Notes under the pieces: model-generated
Told to the model about the DNA's origin: nothing
What the model saw: the letters and a program-made list of their open reading frames with translations, nothing else
The model's database searches: none
Shown: piece after piece, positions 1 to 8,506 of the stretch
Layout of the letters: every line of letters begins with the position of its first letter
Position numbering within the stretch: the stretch's first letter is position 1
Origin: Chloroflexota bacterium
Lineage (GTDB): Bacteria > Chloroflexota > UBA6077 > FW602-bin22 > CADDYW01
Assembly (NCBI GenBank): GCA_902810745.1
Contig: CADDYW010000021.1
Location: 1-56,704, forward strand
Length of the DNA: 56,704 nucleotides
Direction of reading: 5' to 3'
Position numbers and translations under genes: made by a program

Positions 1-435
1 GGCGGGGCGGTGGCGTCGTTCAGACGGCGCACGGGGATGGTGCCGACGGCGGTGCTGACGCGTCGCCGTCGTAGATGCAGGCCGGGATCTGGCCTTCGAC
101 CCTCACCGCCGTCCGCCAATTGGCCTGGTCGTCGGCGAAGCGGCGAGAGTCACGCGCGGTCAGGTCGCCGACGGCGTCCACGTGTCGGGGATCCAGCCGG
201 CGGACGTGATCTGATCGGTGCGGTCGTCGCCGTGGTCGATCGGCTGTTCGCTCAGGCGATTGGTATCGCCGTGATCGGCGTCGCCAACACTGGGCGAACC
301 ATCGACGGACCTGACCGAGGTGAGCCGAGCGAGCGGATCGTGGCCGCAGACGATCCTCTGGGTCCGCGGACGGTTCGGCGGAGGAAGCTTGCGCGCGGGT
401 TCCGGGCGGGGCAGTCGTTTCGCCCCGGCGATCTC
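1..435. other. Non-coding or unassigned flank downstream of uvrC
   Basis: I find no gene I can support here. Open frames exist on both strands, but they give arginine- and serine-rich translations with no recognisable motif, as expected for chance frames in GC-rich DNA. The uvrC frame stays open past its TAG stop as far as a TGA at 160-162; the UvrC protein already ends with its normal helix-hairpin-helix, so I do not treat this as coding. A plus-strand frame that is open from the window edge and ends near position 70 could be the tail of a gene lying outside. Confidence 0.4.
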
Positions 436-2280
436 CTACAGCCGCTCACGCAGCGCCACCAGGACTTTGCGGTTCATTCCTTTGATCGTGAGAAGGTCGT
501 CGTCGGTCGCCGTCCGAATTGCTTCGACGGTACCGAGCTTGCGAAGAAGTGCGCTCTTCAGCTTCGGCCCGACGCCCGGAACGTCGTCGAGCGGCGATCT
601 CAGCGCGGCCTTGCTGCGCAGCGTTCGGTGGTACGTGTTGGCGAAGCGGTGAGCTTCGTCGCGGATCCGTTGCACCAGGTAGAGGCTCTCGGAGGTACGC
701 GGCAGGATCACCGGATCAGGGTTGCCCACGGTGAAGATCTCTTCTCGCTCCTTGGCCAGCCCGACCAGCGTGACGTTCTGGACGTCCAGCTCGCTGAACA
801 CTTCCCAGGCCGCCGAGAGCTGACCTTTGCCGCCGTCGACGATGACGAGATTCGGTAGGATCTTCCAGCCTTTGTCGAGCTCGCCCTCATCCTGGCCGAG
901 TGGGAGCTCCGGGCGGGCGCGTCGGAATCGCCGACGCAGGACTTCCTGCATCGACGCGAAGTCGTTGGGACCGGTGACCGTCTTGATCCGGAATCTCCGA
1001 TAGTGGTCGCGCCTGGGCTGGCCGTTCTCGAAGACCACCATCGACGCGACGAGGAAGGCTCCCTGCGTGTTCGAGATGTCATAGCACTCGATCCGGTGTG
1101 GCGGCTCGAGAAGGTCGAGATACTCGGCTAGCTCGGCCAGAGCAGCGGACGTCTTGGTGTCGTCGGCGAGCCACTTGGCCTTCATCTGGGCCAGCGCCTC
1201 GGCCGCGTTCTCTTCGACCAGCTTGAGACGCTGCTCCTCATCGACGTCTCGCGGCATCCGAATCACGACGGTGGTGCCGCGCGTCCGATGGAGCCACTCC
1301 TCGATGACCGACGCCTCGTCCAGCTGGTTCGGAATCAGAATCTCTGGCGGCACCTGCGCAGCCTGGTCGTAGAACTGCTTCAGGAACGCGGCCAGAATCT
1401 CCTGCGACGACTCATCCTGGGTGTTGATCAATGGGAACGAGGCGCGCTCGACCATGCGACCGCCACGAACGAAGAAGATCTGTACGCAGGCCTGGCCGTT
1501 ATCGCGTGCAAAGGCGATCAGATCGGCATCCTGGTTGGTCGAGCCGAAGACCCGCTGGCGCTCCATGATCTTCTCGATGGTTCGGATCTGGTCGCGGAAG
1601 TAGGCCGCGCGTTCGAACTGGAGGTCCTCCGCCGCCTGCTCCATCTTCGCTCGAATCTCGCTGACGACCTCCTCGTAGCGACCACTGAGGAAGCGGCACA
1701 TCCGATCGATCATCGCGCGATACTCGTCCTGGCTCACCGCGCCGATGCACGGACCCATGCAGCGCTTGATGTGGTATTGCAGGCAAGGACGGGGATCTTG
1801 ACCGGTGATCTCGCGCGGACACGTGCGGAACGGAAACAGCTTGTTGAGCAGTGCCATCATGCTGCGGACGCTGCTCGAGTCGGCCCAGGGCCCAAAGTAC
1901 TGGTTGCCGTCGTCGCGGCGGTGACGAACGATGTCCGCGCGCGGCCAGGGCTCGGCAGTCGTCACCCGAATGAGCGGGTACTGCTTGTCATCCCGCAGCT
2001 TGACGTTGTAATGCGGCCGGTGGGTCTTGATCAGCGAGCACTCGAGGATCAGCGCCTCGAGCTCGCTGTCGACCACGGTGATATCGAAATCGGCGATCTC
2101 CTGCACCATCCGCGCGACTTTGCGCGAGGCAGGAGAATCGCGAAAGTATGAGCGAACGCGGTTCCGCAGGTTGACTGCTTTGCCGACGTAGATGATTCGG
2201 CCATTCGCGTCGCGAAACTGATACACGCCCGGCCGCGTCGGAAGCGAGTCGAGACGTCGCTCGAGCTGAGTGCGGTCCAT
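436..2280 (-). CDS. uvrC: Excinuclease ABC subunit C (UvrC)
   Basis: UvrC makes both incisions around bulky DNA lesions once UvrA and UvrB have marked the site. The 614-aa protein has the family layout: an N-terminal GIY-YIG nuclease domain (TRPGVYQFRD near residue 15, then IIYVGKAVNLRNRV), a cysteine cluster (FPFRTC, PCLQYHIKRCMGPC), a central UVR domain that contacts UvrB (YFRDQIRTIEKIMERQ), an RNase H-like nuclease domain (IECYDISNTQG, VIVDGGKGQL) and a C-terminal double helix-hairpin-helix (VPGVGPK, IKGMNRK). The ATG at 2280 starts right at the conserved N-terminus. An open frame reaching further upstream to 2535 is not homologous and overlaps the next gene. The gene is divergent from the Lut-type gene; uvrB and uvrA are far away at 44.9-49.7 kb. 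Confidence 0.97.
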   Translation of the reverse strand: MDRTQLERRLDSLPTRPGVYQFRDANGRIIYVGKAVNLRNRVRSYFRDSPASRKVARMVQEIADFDITVVDSELEALILECSLIKTHRPHYNVKLRDDKQYPLIRVTTAEPWPRADIVRHRRDDGNQYFGPWADSSSVRSMMALLNKLFPFRTCPREITGQDPRPCLQYHIKRCMGPCIGAVSQDEYRAMIDRMCRFLSGRYEEVVSEIRAKMEQAAEDLQFERAAYFRDQIRTIEKIMERQRVFGSTNQDADLIAFARDNGQACVQIFFVRGGRMVERASFPLINTQDESSQEILAAFLKQFYDQAAQVPPEILIPNQLDEASVIEEWLHRTRGTTVVIRMPRDVDEEQRLKLVEENAAEALAQMKAKWLADDTKTSAALAELAEYLDLLEPPHRIECYDISNTQGAFLVASMVVFENGQPRRDHYRRFRIKTVTGPNDFASMQEVLRRRFRRARPELPLGQDEGELDKGWKILPNLVIVDGGKGQLSAAWEVFSELDVQNVTLVGLAKEREEIFTVGNPDPVILPRTSESLYLVQRIRDEAHRFANTYHRTLRSKAALRSPLDDVPGVGPKLKSALLRKLGTVEAIRTATDDDLLTIKGMNRKVLVALRERL

Positions 2281-2328
2281 GAGATGACGAACCTTCCTCG
2301 GTCGGCGGGGAAGAGACCGACCTGACAT

Positions 2329-2337
2329 ATTATACCA
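2329..2337 (-). promoter_or_regulatory. Predicted extended -10 promoter of uvrC
   Basis: On the minus strand the sequence reads TGGTATAAT, a perfect -10 hexamer preceded by the TGN extension, about 50 nt before the uvrC ATG. No convincing -35 element is present at the usual distance, which fits an extended -10 promoter. The same TGGTATAAT string occurs before uvrB. No GAAC-N4-GTTC LexA box is visible here. Confidence 0.6.
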
Positions 2338-2528
2338 GCAGCAGCGGGAGCGAGGGCGGTCGGGCACCGAGCAAGGTGGTCGCGCGCTGGCGTTTCCCTC
2401 GCGACCGAGATTGGCGTAAGATAGTCGGCGACGAGTCGAATCAGACCACACGTCGCGCGCTGCGCGGAACGCGAGATCTGCCCGGAATTCTCGACCCGTG
2501 ATCCCAGGCCCTGCTCCAGGAGGAGACC

Positions 2529-4754
2529 GTGCCAACCACTCACGCCAGCTTTCAGAAGCGCCTCGACGCGGCGCTCAGGTCGCCGGATCTCGAGGTGGCG
2601 CTGTCCCGTGCCCTCCCTCGCCTGCGAGATGGACGCGTCGCCCGACTCGAGGGGACCAACTTCCCCGAGCGGCAGCGTCGCCTCGCCGAGCTCAAGGCGC
2701 GCTGTATTGCGCAGCTTCCGGAGCTGGTGGAGCGTTTCGTGGACGAGGCTACGAAGGTTGGCTGCGTGGTGCACCGCGCCGCGACGGCAGACGACGCCCG
2801 TCGGATTGTTGGAGACCTGGCACAGCAGCGGCAGGTCAAGCTGGTCGTCAAGAGCAAGACGATGGTCGCGGAGGAGATCGGGCTCAATCCGTATCTCGAG
2901 GCGCTGGGCATCAAGGTCGTCGAGACCGACCTGGGGGAGTGGATCATCCAGCTCGCCAACGAGCACCCTTCGCACATCCTGGCGCCAGCGCTGCACAAGA
3001 CCCGGGAGCAGATCGCCGACCTGATCGGGAAGGCAACTGGCCGGCCGCTGGCGGGTGCATCGAACGAGGAGATCGTCGCGGCTGCCCGTCAGCACCTGCG
3101 CCAGAGCTTCATCAACGCCGACATGGGCATCACCGGAGCCAATATCGCGATCGCCGAGACCGGAACCCTGGTGCTGGTCACCAACGAAGGCAATGGACGC
3201 CTGGTGATGACTCTGCCGCCGATCCACGTCGCGCTCGTTGGGGTGGAAAAGATCGTGCCAAGCCTAGACGAGGCGACCGAGATCCTCAAGCTGCTGGCGC
3301 CGAGCGCGACGGGTCAGAAGATGTCGGTGTATACGTCATTCACGACCGGACCGAGCCGTAGCGCGGACATCGAGAACTCGCTGACGGTCGGCGTGCACGG
3401 CCCGAAAGAAGTGCACATCGTCCTGGTCGACAATGGCCGCTGGAAGATGCGGGAGGATCCCGAGTTTCGGGAGGCGCTGCAGTGCATCCGGTGCGGGGCC
3501 TGCGCGAACGTCTGTCCACCGTATCAGACTGTCGGCGGACACGTATTCGGCCACGTCTATACCGGGCCGATCGGCATCGTGGTTACGCCGTTCCATCACG
3601 GCATGGAGAACGCGGCCGACCCACAGGCGCTCTGCGTCAGCTGCAACGCCTGTGAGACGGTCTGTCCCGTGGGCATACCGCTGGCGCGAATGATCCTCGA
3701 CGTGCGGCGCCGAAAGGTCGATCAGGACGGTCTACCGTGGCTGAAGCGCACCGCGATTCAGGCCATGGCTGATCCCGAAGGCTTTTCGTCGAAGACGCAC
3801 CTTGGCTCGATTTTGCAGAAGCCGGTGACCGGCGGTGGTCGCTTTGTTCAGGGTGCGGTCCTCCGTCGACTGCCGCTTCTTAAGGACCTGCTGAGCTGGC
3901 GTAGCCTTCCGGCGTTGGCCGACGTGTCCCTGCACGACCGATTCGCCCAATCGACCGGCAAATTCAAGCCGGTGCGCGTCATCCCGGGTAGCGCGGCTGC
4001 CGGGAAGCGAATTGCTTATTTCTCCGGCTGTATCACCGACCGTCTCTATCCGGAGATGGGTGAAGCCGTGGTGAGAGTTCTGCGCGCGCTCGGATGCGAC
4101 GTGTTCTTCCCGCCGGCTCAGTCGTGCTGCGGCTTGCCCGCGATCAACGCGGGCGATGGCAAGCTCGCGCTGGTGATGATGCGCCAGACGATCGAGGCGC
4201 TCGAGAATGTCCAGGCGGATTTCATTCTGAGTGCCTCGGCAAGCTGTGCCGTGTCGATGCTCCAGGATTATCCACGTCTACTCGCCGACGAGCCGGCGTG
4301 GCTCGAACGTGCCCGAAGGCTCGCCGAGAGAGTCATCGACTTCACGACCTTCGTCGATCGTGAAGCGGATCTGCCGAGTGGGCTACTGGTCGGCAATCAG
4401 CCACTGACCGTGACGGTTCATGACTCCTGCCAATCGCATAACTGTCTGGGTCTGAAGGACGAGCCCCGGCGAATCCTGCGCGACGTTCTTGGATATTCGA
4501 TTGTCGAGATGACGGACTCGAGCGCTTGCTGCGGGTTCGGAGGGACATTCTCGTTCGAGCACCCACGCGTGGCCGAGCGGATCGGTCGGCGCAAGATCAA
4601 GAATATCGACAGCACCGGTGCCTCGATCGTCGTGACCGATAATCCTGGCTGTATCATGCACCTGCGTGGCATTGCGCACGCATCTGGGCGGACGGTTCAG
4701 GTGTTACACCTGGCAGAGGTAATCGATCAGGCGCTGCGGACGGCGCCGATCTGA
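2529..4754 (+). CDS. LutB-LutA fusion: LUD domain, 2x[4Fe-4S] and CCG domains
   Basis: This 741-aa protein joins two proteins that are usually separate in L-lactate utilisation. Residues 1 to about 300 form a LUD domain (VVKSKTMVAEEIGLN, NADMGITGANIAIAETGTL), and residues 318-385 hold two ferredoxin motifs (CIRCGACANVCPP, CVSCNACETVCPVG), together resembling LutB. From about residue 490 there are two CCG cysteine-rich domains (YFSGCITDRLYPEMGE with SCCGLPA; HDSCQSHNCLG with ACCGFGGTFS), resembling LutA, a likely redox or heterodisulfide-type module. The GTG start at 2529 has a good ribosome site (AGGAGGAGA). No LutC-like or lactate permease gene adjoins it. The role is probably oxidation of lactate or another 2-hydroxyacid; the exact substrate is inferred. 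Confidence 0.88.
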   Translation: MPTTHASFQKRLDAALRSPDLEVALSRALPRLRDGRVARLEGTNFPERQRRLAELKARCIAQLPELVERFVDEATKVGCVVHRAATADDARRIVGDLAQQRQVKLVVKSKTMVAEEIGLNPYLEALGIKVVETDLGEWIIQLANEHPSHILAPALHKTREQIADLIGKATGRPLAGASNEEIVAAARQHLRQSFINADMGITGANIAIAETGTLVLVTNEGNGRLVMTLPPIHVALVGVEKIVPSLDEATEILKLLAPSATGQKMSVYTSFTTGPSRSADIENSLTVGVHGPKEVHIVLVDNGRWKMREDPEFREALQCIRCGACANVCPPYQTVGGHVFGHVYTGPIGIVVTPFHHGMENAADPQALCVSCNACETVCPVGIPLARMILDVRRRKVDQDGLPWLKRTAIQAMADPEGFSSKTHLGSILQKPVTGGGRFVQGAVLRRLPLLKDLLSWRSLPALADVSLHDRFAQSTGKFKPVRVIPGSAAAGKRIAYFSGCITDRLYPEMGEAVVRVLRALGCDVFFPPAQSCCGLPAINAGDGKLALVMMRQTIEALENVQADFILSASASCAVSMLQDYPRLLADEPAWLERARRLAERVIDFTTFVDREADLPSGLLVGNQPLTVTVHDSCQSHNCLGLKDEPRRILRDVLGYSIVEMTDSSACCGFGGTFSFEHPRVAERIGRRKIKNIDSTGASIVVTDNPGCIMHLRGIAHASGRTVQVLHLAEVIDQALRTAPI

Positions 4755-4783
4755 TCGGACGTGTCGCGTGGCTGGAAAGGACA

Positions 4784-4801
4784 GCCCACACCGCCGTGGG
4801 C
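4784..4801 (+). other. Short intergenic hairpin
   Basis: GCCCAC and GTGGGC form a six-base-pair stem with a six-base loop just after the Lut-type gene. No T-run follows, so it is at best a weak or factor-assisted transcription stop. Confidence 0.3.
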
Positions 4802-4861
4802 CGGACGGGGTGGCCTCACCACCGGATCTCACCTTGACGGACAGGTCGCATCTCTTCTTCG

Positions 4862-6136
4862 ATGATTGACCTCGCGCACGTGCTGACGCTGGGGGTGCTG
4901 GGCCTCACCATCGTTCTCCTCCTGGTGCGCCCGGGCGGAGTGAACGAGGGCGTCGCGGCACTAGCTGGTGCGGCCGCGGTGCTGCTTCTTGGAACGGCGA
5001 CCCTATCGGACGTGTGGGTGGCAGCATCGCAGACCGCGGGCATCCTCACCTTCCTGCTGGCGATGATGGCGGTGGCCATCGTCGCGGAGGAGGCCGGATG
5101 CTTCGATTGGGCGGCAAATCAGGCAGTCGCGCTCTCGGGCGGACGCGGGCATCTGCTATTCCTCAACCTCTATCTGCTCGGAGCACTCGTCACGATTTTC
5201 CTCTCGCTGGACGTCACGGCGATCATGATCGCACCGGTCGTCTGCGTGCTGGTCTCACGCTGGCGACTGTCAGCGGTTCCATACGTGATGGGGTGCGCCT
5301 TCGTCGCCAACACCGCGTCGCTCTTTCTTCCGGTGAGCAATCTCACGAACATGCTTGTCTACAGCCTGCTGCACGTGCCGTTCTGGGCGTTCGTTCGGCT
5401 GATGCTACTACCCAACCTGGCGGCCATGGCGGTCAATGTCGTCGCCTTCTTCGTGATCTTCCGTCGGCGAATTCCCGTGCACTTTCCGATGCCCTCGGAC
5501 AAGGACGAAGCAAGGCCCGATCCGCGTCGTCTCTTGATCGCCGGAAGTGGACTGGCCGGGGTCGTCGTCGGCCTCGTGGTCTTTGGAGCGCTCGATCTGC
5601 CCCTCTGGATCCCCGCGGTGGCTGGAGCCGCGATTCTCGTGCCTCGTTCGCTGCTCCGCCGAGAGATTCGTCCTCGGCGACTGATCCGGGGTGTCGCGTG
5701 GACCTTGCCGCTGTTCGTCGTGGGTATGTACACCGTGATCGTCGCCGCGGGGCGGTCAGGTCTGACCTCCATCTGGAATAACCTGCTGCCGAACACGGAT
5801 CGTGCCCTGACCCTGGGGCACCTGCTCGTCGTGGCGTTCGGCTCGGCAGCCGGGGCCAATCTCTTCAATAACATTCCGATGTCACTGGTCGTCATCTCCG
5901 GCCTGGCATCAGCTCCATCCCAGCAGATCCTTGCACCCGCGTTCGCGAGCCTGATCGGAACGAACGTTGGCCCGAACGTCACGGTCTTCGGCTCGTTGGC
6001 GACGATGCTGGTGCTTCACGCCGCGGATCGTCACGGCATTCGCATTCGCGCGACACAGTACCTGAGGGTCGGACTGCTGACGACACCGCTGATGCTGCTC
6101 GCGGCCACCCTTGTCCTGTGGTGGCTGGTGCGCTGA
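4862..6136 (+). CDS. ArsB/NhaD-type (ion transporter superfamily) membrane transporter
   Basis: This 424-aa integral membrane protein has about 11-12 hydrophobic segments. It matches the arsenical pump / citrate-type ion transporter family: LSLDVTAIMIAPVV in the first half and FNNIPMSLVVISG in the second are the two related re-entrant-loop regions, and the C-terminal segment contains SLIGTNVGPNVTVFGSLATM. Such proteins export arsenite or exchange anions or protons across the cytoplasmic membrane. No arsR, arsC or arsA gene adjoins it, so arsenic specificity is not shown and another anion is possible. The start is the ATG at 4862; no strong ribosome site precedes it (TCTTCTTCG), so initiation may depend on the upstream transcript. 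Confidence 0.8.
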   Translation: MIDLAHVLTLGVLGLTIVLLLVRPGGVNEGVAALAGAAAVLLLGTATLSDVWVAASQTAGILTFLLAMMAVAIVAEEAGCFDWAANQAVALSGGRGHLLFLNLYLLGALVTIFLSLDVTAIMIAPVVCVLVSRWRLSAVPYVMGCAFVANTASLFLPVSNLTNMLVYSLLHVPFWAFVRLMLLPNLAAMAVNVVAFFVIFRRRIPVHFPMPSDKDEARPDPRRLLIAGSGLAGVVVGLVVFGALDLPLWIPAVAGAAILVPRSLLRREIRPRRLIRGVAWTLPLFVVGMYTVIVAAGRSGLTSIWNNLLPNTDRALTLGHLLVVAFGSAAGANLFNNIPMSLVVISGLASAPSQQILAPAFASLIGTNVGPNVTVFGSLATMLVLHAADRHGIRIRATQYLRVGLLTTPLMLLAATLVLWWLVR

Positions 6137-6206
6137 CGTGCGCAGTGAGCGAGCGTGTCAGGTAGAATGAATAGGTAGGTTTCTTATTCGAAAGGAAGGT
6201 AGTCTG

Positions 6207-6446
6207 GTGCCAAAGGACGATTTGACAGTGGCGAAGATCAATGCTGCGCTGAAGATTCTGGAGTGGAGCAAGGACGATATCGAGCCCGGAATCAGTGGGA
6301 ATCCGAACCAGCTGCACGTGGCGCTTGCCGAGGCATTCAAGACCGTCTACGGCGTCGTATCCGAGGCGGTTGGCTCGCCCGCCCAAGATGGCCACGAAAC
6401 CGAGGAAGAGTCCGAGGAGCGGCAAGAAGAAGTCTCGGTCCCTTGA
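6207..6446 (+). CDS. Small hypothetical acidic protein
   Basis: This predicted 79-aa cytoplasmic protein is of unknown function. Its GTG start has a good purine-rich ribosome site (AAAGGAAGG) at a normal distance. The first 55 residues look like a compact helical domain (KINAALKILEWSKDD, then NQLHVALAEAFKTVYGVV), followed by a Glu-rich tail (EEESEERQEE). I do not recognise the family. It is convergent with the DUF421 gene and ends only 14 nt from that gene's stop. The coding call rests on the start signal and the sensible composition. Confidence 0.6.
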   Translation: MPKDDLTVAKINAALKILEWSKDDIEPGISGNPNQLHVALAEAFKTVYGVVSEAVGSPAQDGHETEEESEERQEEVSVP

Positions 6447-6460
6447 TTTCCGAGAGAACC

Positions 6461-7003
6461 CTAGCCCCGGTGCCGGAGGAAGCGAACACGGCGAACCGGT
6501 CGCGTTCGGATGGTGAGGGCTTCCTCCGGCACGATGCTGATCGATCCATCAATTTCTAGCCAGGCTGATTTGACCTGCGAGAGATTGTCGATCCCGTGCT
6601 CGCGCATGGCGGCTAGAACCTCGTCCGGATCGATTCCCTCGCGGCGCAGGCTCGTCCAGACGAAGGAGCCGTGGCTGACCAGGAGCGTCGGCTCGCCCTG
6701 CACGGCGCGGTGGAAGAGCGGCGAGTGCAGGCCGAGGGACGCGGTCACGTAGTTAGCGATCACCAGGACCACCGCCGCCAGCAGGCCGGTGGTCACGGAG
6801 TAGTCGGGGCCTACCATAGCGTTCTGGACGGCGTTGCCAATCATCAGCAGAACCACGACGTCGAATGTCGTGATCTGGCCAATTTCGCGCTTGCCAGCCA
6901 GACGGAGCAGCACCAGCATTCCTACGTAGCACAGAATCGTCCGAAGGGCGACGTTCCAGAACGGGATCGACGCGGCGAAGATGGAGATGAGACCGGGAAG
7001 CAT
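6461..7003 (-). CDS. DUF421 (YetF-like) membrane protein
   Basis: This 180-aa protein has three predicted membrane segments in the first 90 residues, followed by a soluble YetF-type C-terminal domain. Family marks are RLAGKREIGQ after the first membrane helix, DVVVLLMIGNAVQNAM in the second, and the C-terminal pattern LAAMREHGIDNLSQVKSAWLE followed by DGSISIV. The family has no settled biochemical role; some members are linked to spore or stress membranes. I chose the ATG at 7003 because it begins at the conserved region; the open frame to 7225 would overlap the neighbouring aminotransferase gene. It lies 70 nt downstream of that gene and could be cotranscribed with it. Confidence 0.82.
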   Translation of the reverse strand: MLPGLISIFAASIPFWNVALRTILCYVGMLVLLRLAGKREIGQITTFDVVVLLMIGNAVQNAMVGPDYSVTTGLLAAVVLVIANYVTASLGLHSPLFHRAVQGEPTLLVSHGSFVWTSLRREGIDPDEVLAAMREHGIDNLSQVKSAWLEIDGSISIVPEEALTIRTRPVRRVRFLRHRG

Positions 7004-7073
7004 GCGGGCTTCGTCCTCGTGTGTCGGTAACACGAGAGCGGAGAGCAAGCCGAAGGCCAGCGCGCGCGCCGTG

Positions 7074-8129
7074 TCAGCGTCCTCGCCGTAGCTGCTCGAA
7101 TGCGACCCGAAGGCTCGTCCAGTACGCGTGCGGTAGGTCGGCGTGACAGGGCAGGGCGAGCCAGCCAGCGTAGAAAGGCGGAGTAGTCTCGATACCCAGG
7201 TCGCGCAGGATCGTCTGCGCGGCAAACTGGCGCCAAACCCTGAGCCGATATACTTGCGGAATGACGTCGTTGGCCAAGCTGTCCACGGACGAAAGGTTGA
7301 AGGCTTTTGCCAGAACGTCGATCCGATGCCAGTTGGCCACGTGGGCCGCGGATCGTGTCAGCACCGTGCGAAAAAGCTTCCCCGCGGGAGCTATCGCCTG
7401 CGAAGGCTGCGCGGGCAGCTCCGTGCAGGCGAGAAATCCACCGCCACGGACCGAGAAGAACTTTGGCAGCGAGAATACGACGGTGGCGCCGTCGGCCGCC
7501 AAGCGCAAGCCATAGGCGAAGGCATGGGCGCAGTCGTCGATCACGCGCCAGCCGTGGACGCTGGCCAGGTGGAGGATCTGCGGCCGCTCGCGATGTGGAA
7601 AGCCCCACTCGTGAACCAGGACGACCGCCACGGTGCGCGAGGTGGGGCGATCGACGAATCGGGCGTGTCGGCTCACCGCTTCCATCACGCACGGCGACAG
7701 GCGCCGCAGCGGAGTGGCGACGGAGCTGCTGATCCAAACCTCACCGTCAGATGGGACACCTTCCAGCGCCCGCGAGATCGCATCGCGTCCCGACTGGGTC
7801 GGATGCAGGCGCACCCGATTCTCGACTATCTTCCTGCGCAGCGTATCGTATTCCGGGGCCAGGCTCGGCGATTGGCGCGTCTCGTGGTCGCCGACGCTCT
7901 GGTCGTCGAAGAGGGCTGAACGAATGACCCCGGGTAGACTGGCAGGTGGGGTTACGACTGGCCAGTGGGTGCTCGCGCGCTCCACGGCCGCGTCGCCGGG
8001 CCACAAGCGGTAGCGGAGCGGATGCTCTGCCACGAATGCCGGGCTGAGAGTGCGGACGCTCAGCTTCGCTCCGATTTCGCGTAGATGTCTAGCCCCTCTT
8101 CCAGGGTTGTCCAGGCGAGTAACGCGCAC
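7074..8129 (-). CDS. DegT/DnrJ/EryC1/StrS-family PLP-dependent enzyme, divergent
   Basis: This protein (up to 351 aa) has the fold signature of the sugar aminotransferase-like PLP family. VIDDCAHAFAYG fits the Asp and neighbouring residues that hold the cofactor, and VFSLPKFFSVRGGGFLAC fits the Schiff-base lysine region. The N-terminal third is poorly conserved. The substrate cannot be told; no sugar-nucleotide genes adjoin it. If the ATG at 8129 is used, the gene overlaps the end of sufU by 70 nt. A GTG at 8033 is an alternative start without overlap. The position directly after sufU suggests cotranscription with the suf operon, but a role in cluster assembly is not implied by the family. 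Confidence 0.68.
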   Translation of the reverse strand: MRVTRLDNPGRGARHLREIGAKLSVRTLSPAFVAEHPLRYRLWPGDAAVERASTHWPVVTPPASLPGVIRSALFDDQSVGDHETRQSPSLAPEYDTLRRKIVENRVRLHPTQSGRDAISRALEGVPSDGEVWISSSVATPLRRLSPCVMEAVSRHARFVDRPTSRTVAVVLVHEWGFPHRERPQILHLASVHGWRVIDDCAHAFAYGLRLAADGATVVFSLPKFFSVRGGGFLACTELPAQPSQAIAPAGKLFRTVLTRSAAHVANWHRIDVLAKAFNLSSVDSLANDVIPQVYRLRVWRQFAAQTILRDLGIETTPPFYAGWLALPCHADLPHAYWTSLRVAFEQLRRGR

Positions 8130-8506
8130 TTGATCCGAACGGGATACTTGCGAACGCCCTGTAATGCCTCGACGTCGCCGAGCGTGTCGCGAGGTACGGG
8201 CTCGCCGTGCATCATCGCCTTGAACGTTTGAATGAGATTGCGCACCTGGGCGGTGGTCTTGCCCTTCACCGCCTCGGTCAGCATCGATGCTGAAGCCTGG
8301 CTGATCGAGCAGCCCTTGCCCTGAAAGCGGATGTCGCTGACGACATCGTTCTCGAGATCAAGCGAGATCTCAACGTCGTCGCCGCAGAGAGGGTTGTGAC
8401 CGCGCGTCGCGACGTCAGGATTGACTAATCGTCCGCGGTTGCGCGGACTCTTGTAGTGCTCGAGGATGACCTCTCGGTACAGCTCGTCAAGCGCCGACAC
8501 CTGCAA
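8060..8506 (-). CDS. sufU: SufU-type scaffold / sulfurtransferase (NifU-like)
   Basis: SufU accepts sulfur from SufS and passes it to the SufBCD scaffold in the cytoplasm. The 148-aa protein carries the conserved zinc/sulfur site: Cys41 with Asp43 (PLCGDDVE), Cys66 (GKGCSISQA) and Cys127 (VRIKCALLAW). The insert between the second and third cysteines that separates SufU from IscU is present (LIQTFKAMMHGE and following). The start overlaps the 3-prime end of sufS by 20 nt, so the two are translationally linked. Confidence 0.95.
   Translation of the reverse strand: MQVSALDELYREVILEHYKSPRNRGRLVNPDVATRGHNPLCGDDVEISLDLENDVVSDIRFQGKGCSISQASASMLTEAVKGKTTAQVRNLIQTFKAMMHGEPVPRDTLGDVEALQGVRKYPVRIKCALLAWTTLEEGLDIYAKSERS

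Noticed and set aside
160..435. In-frame open extension of uvrC beyond its TAG stop (91 codons)
   Set aside because: UvrC already ends with its usual helix-hairpin-helix, the extension has no family match, and open frames of this size are common in GC-rich DNA.
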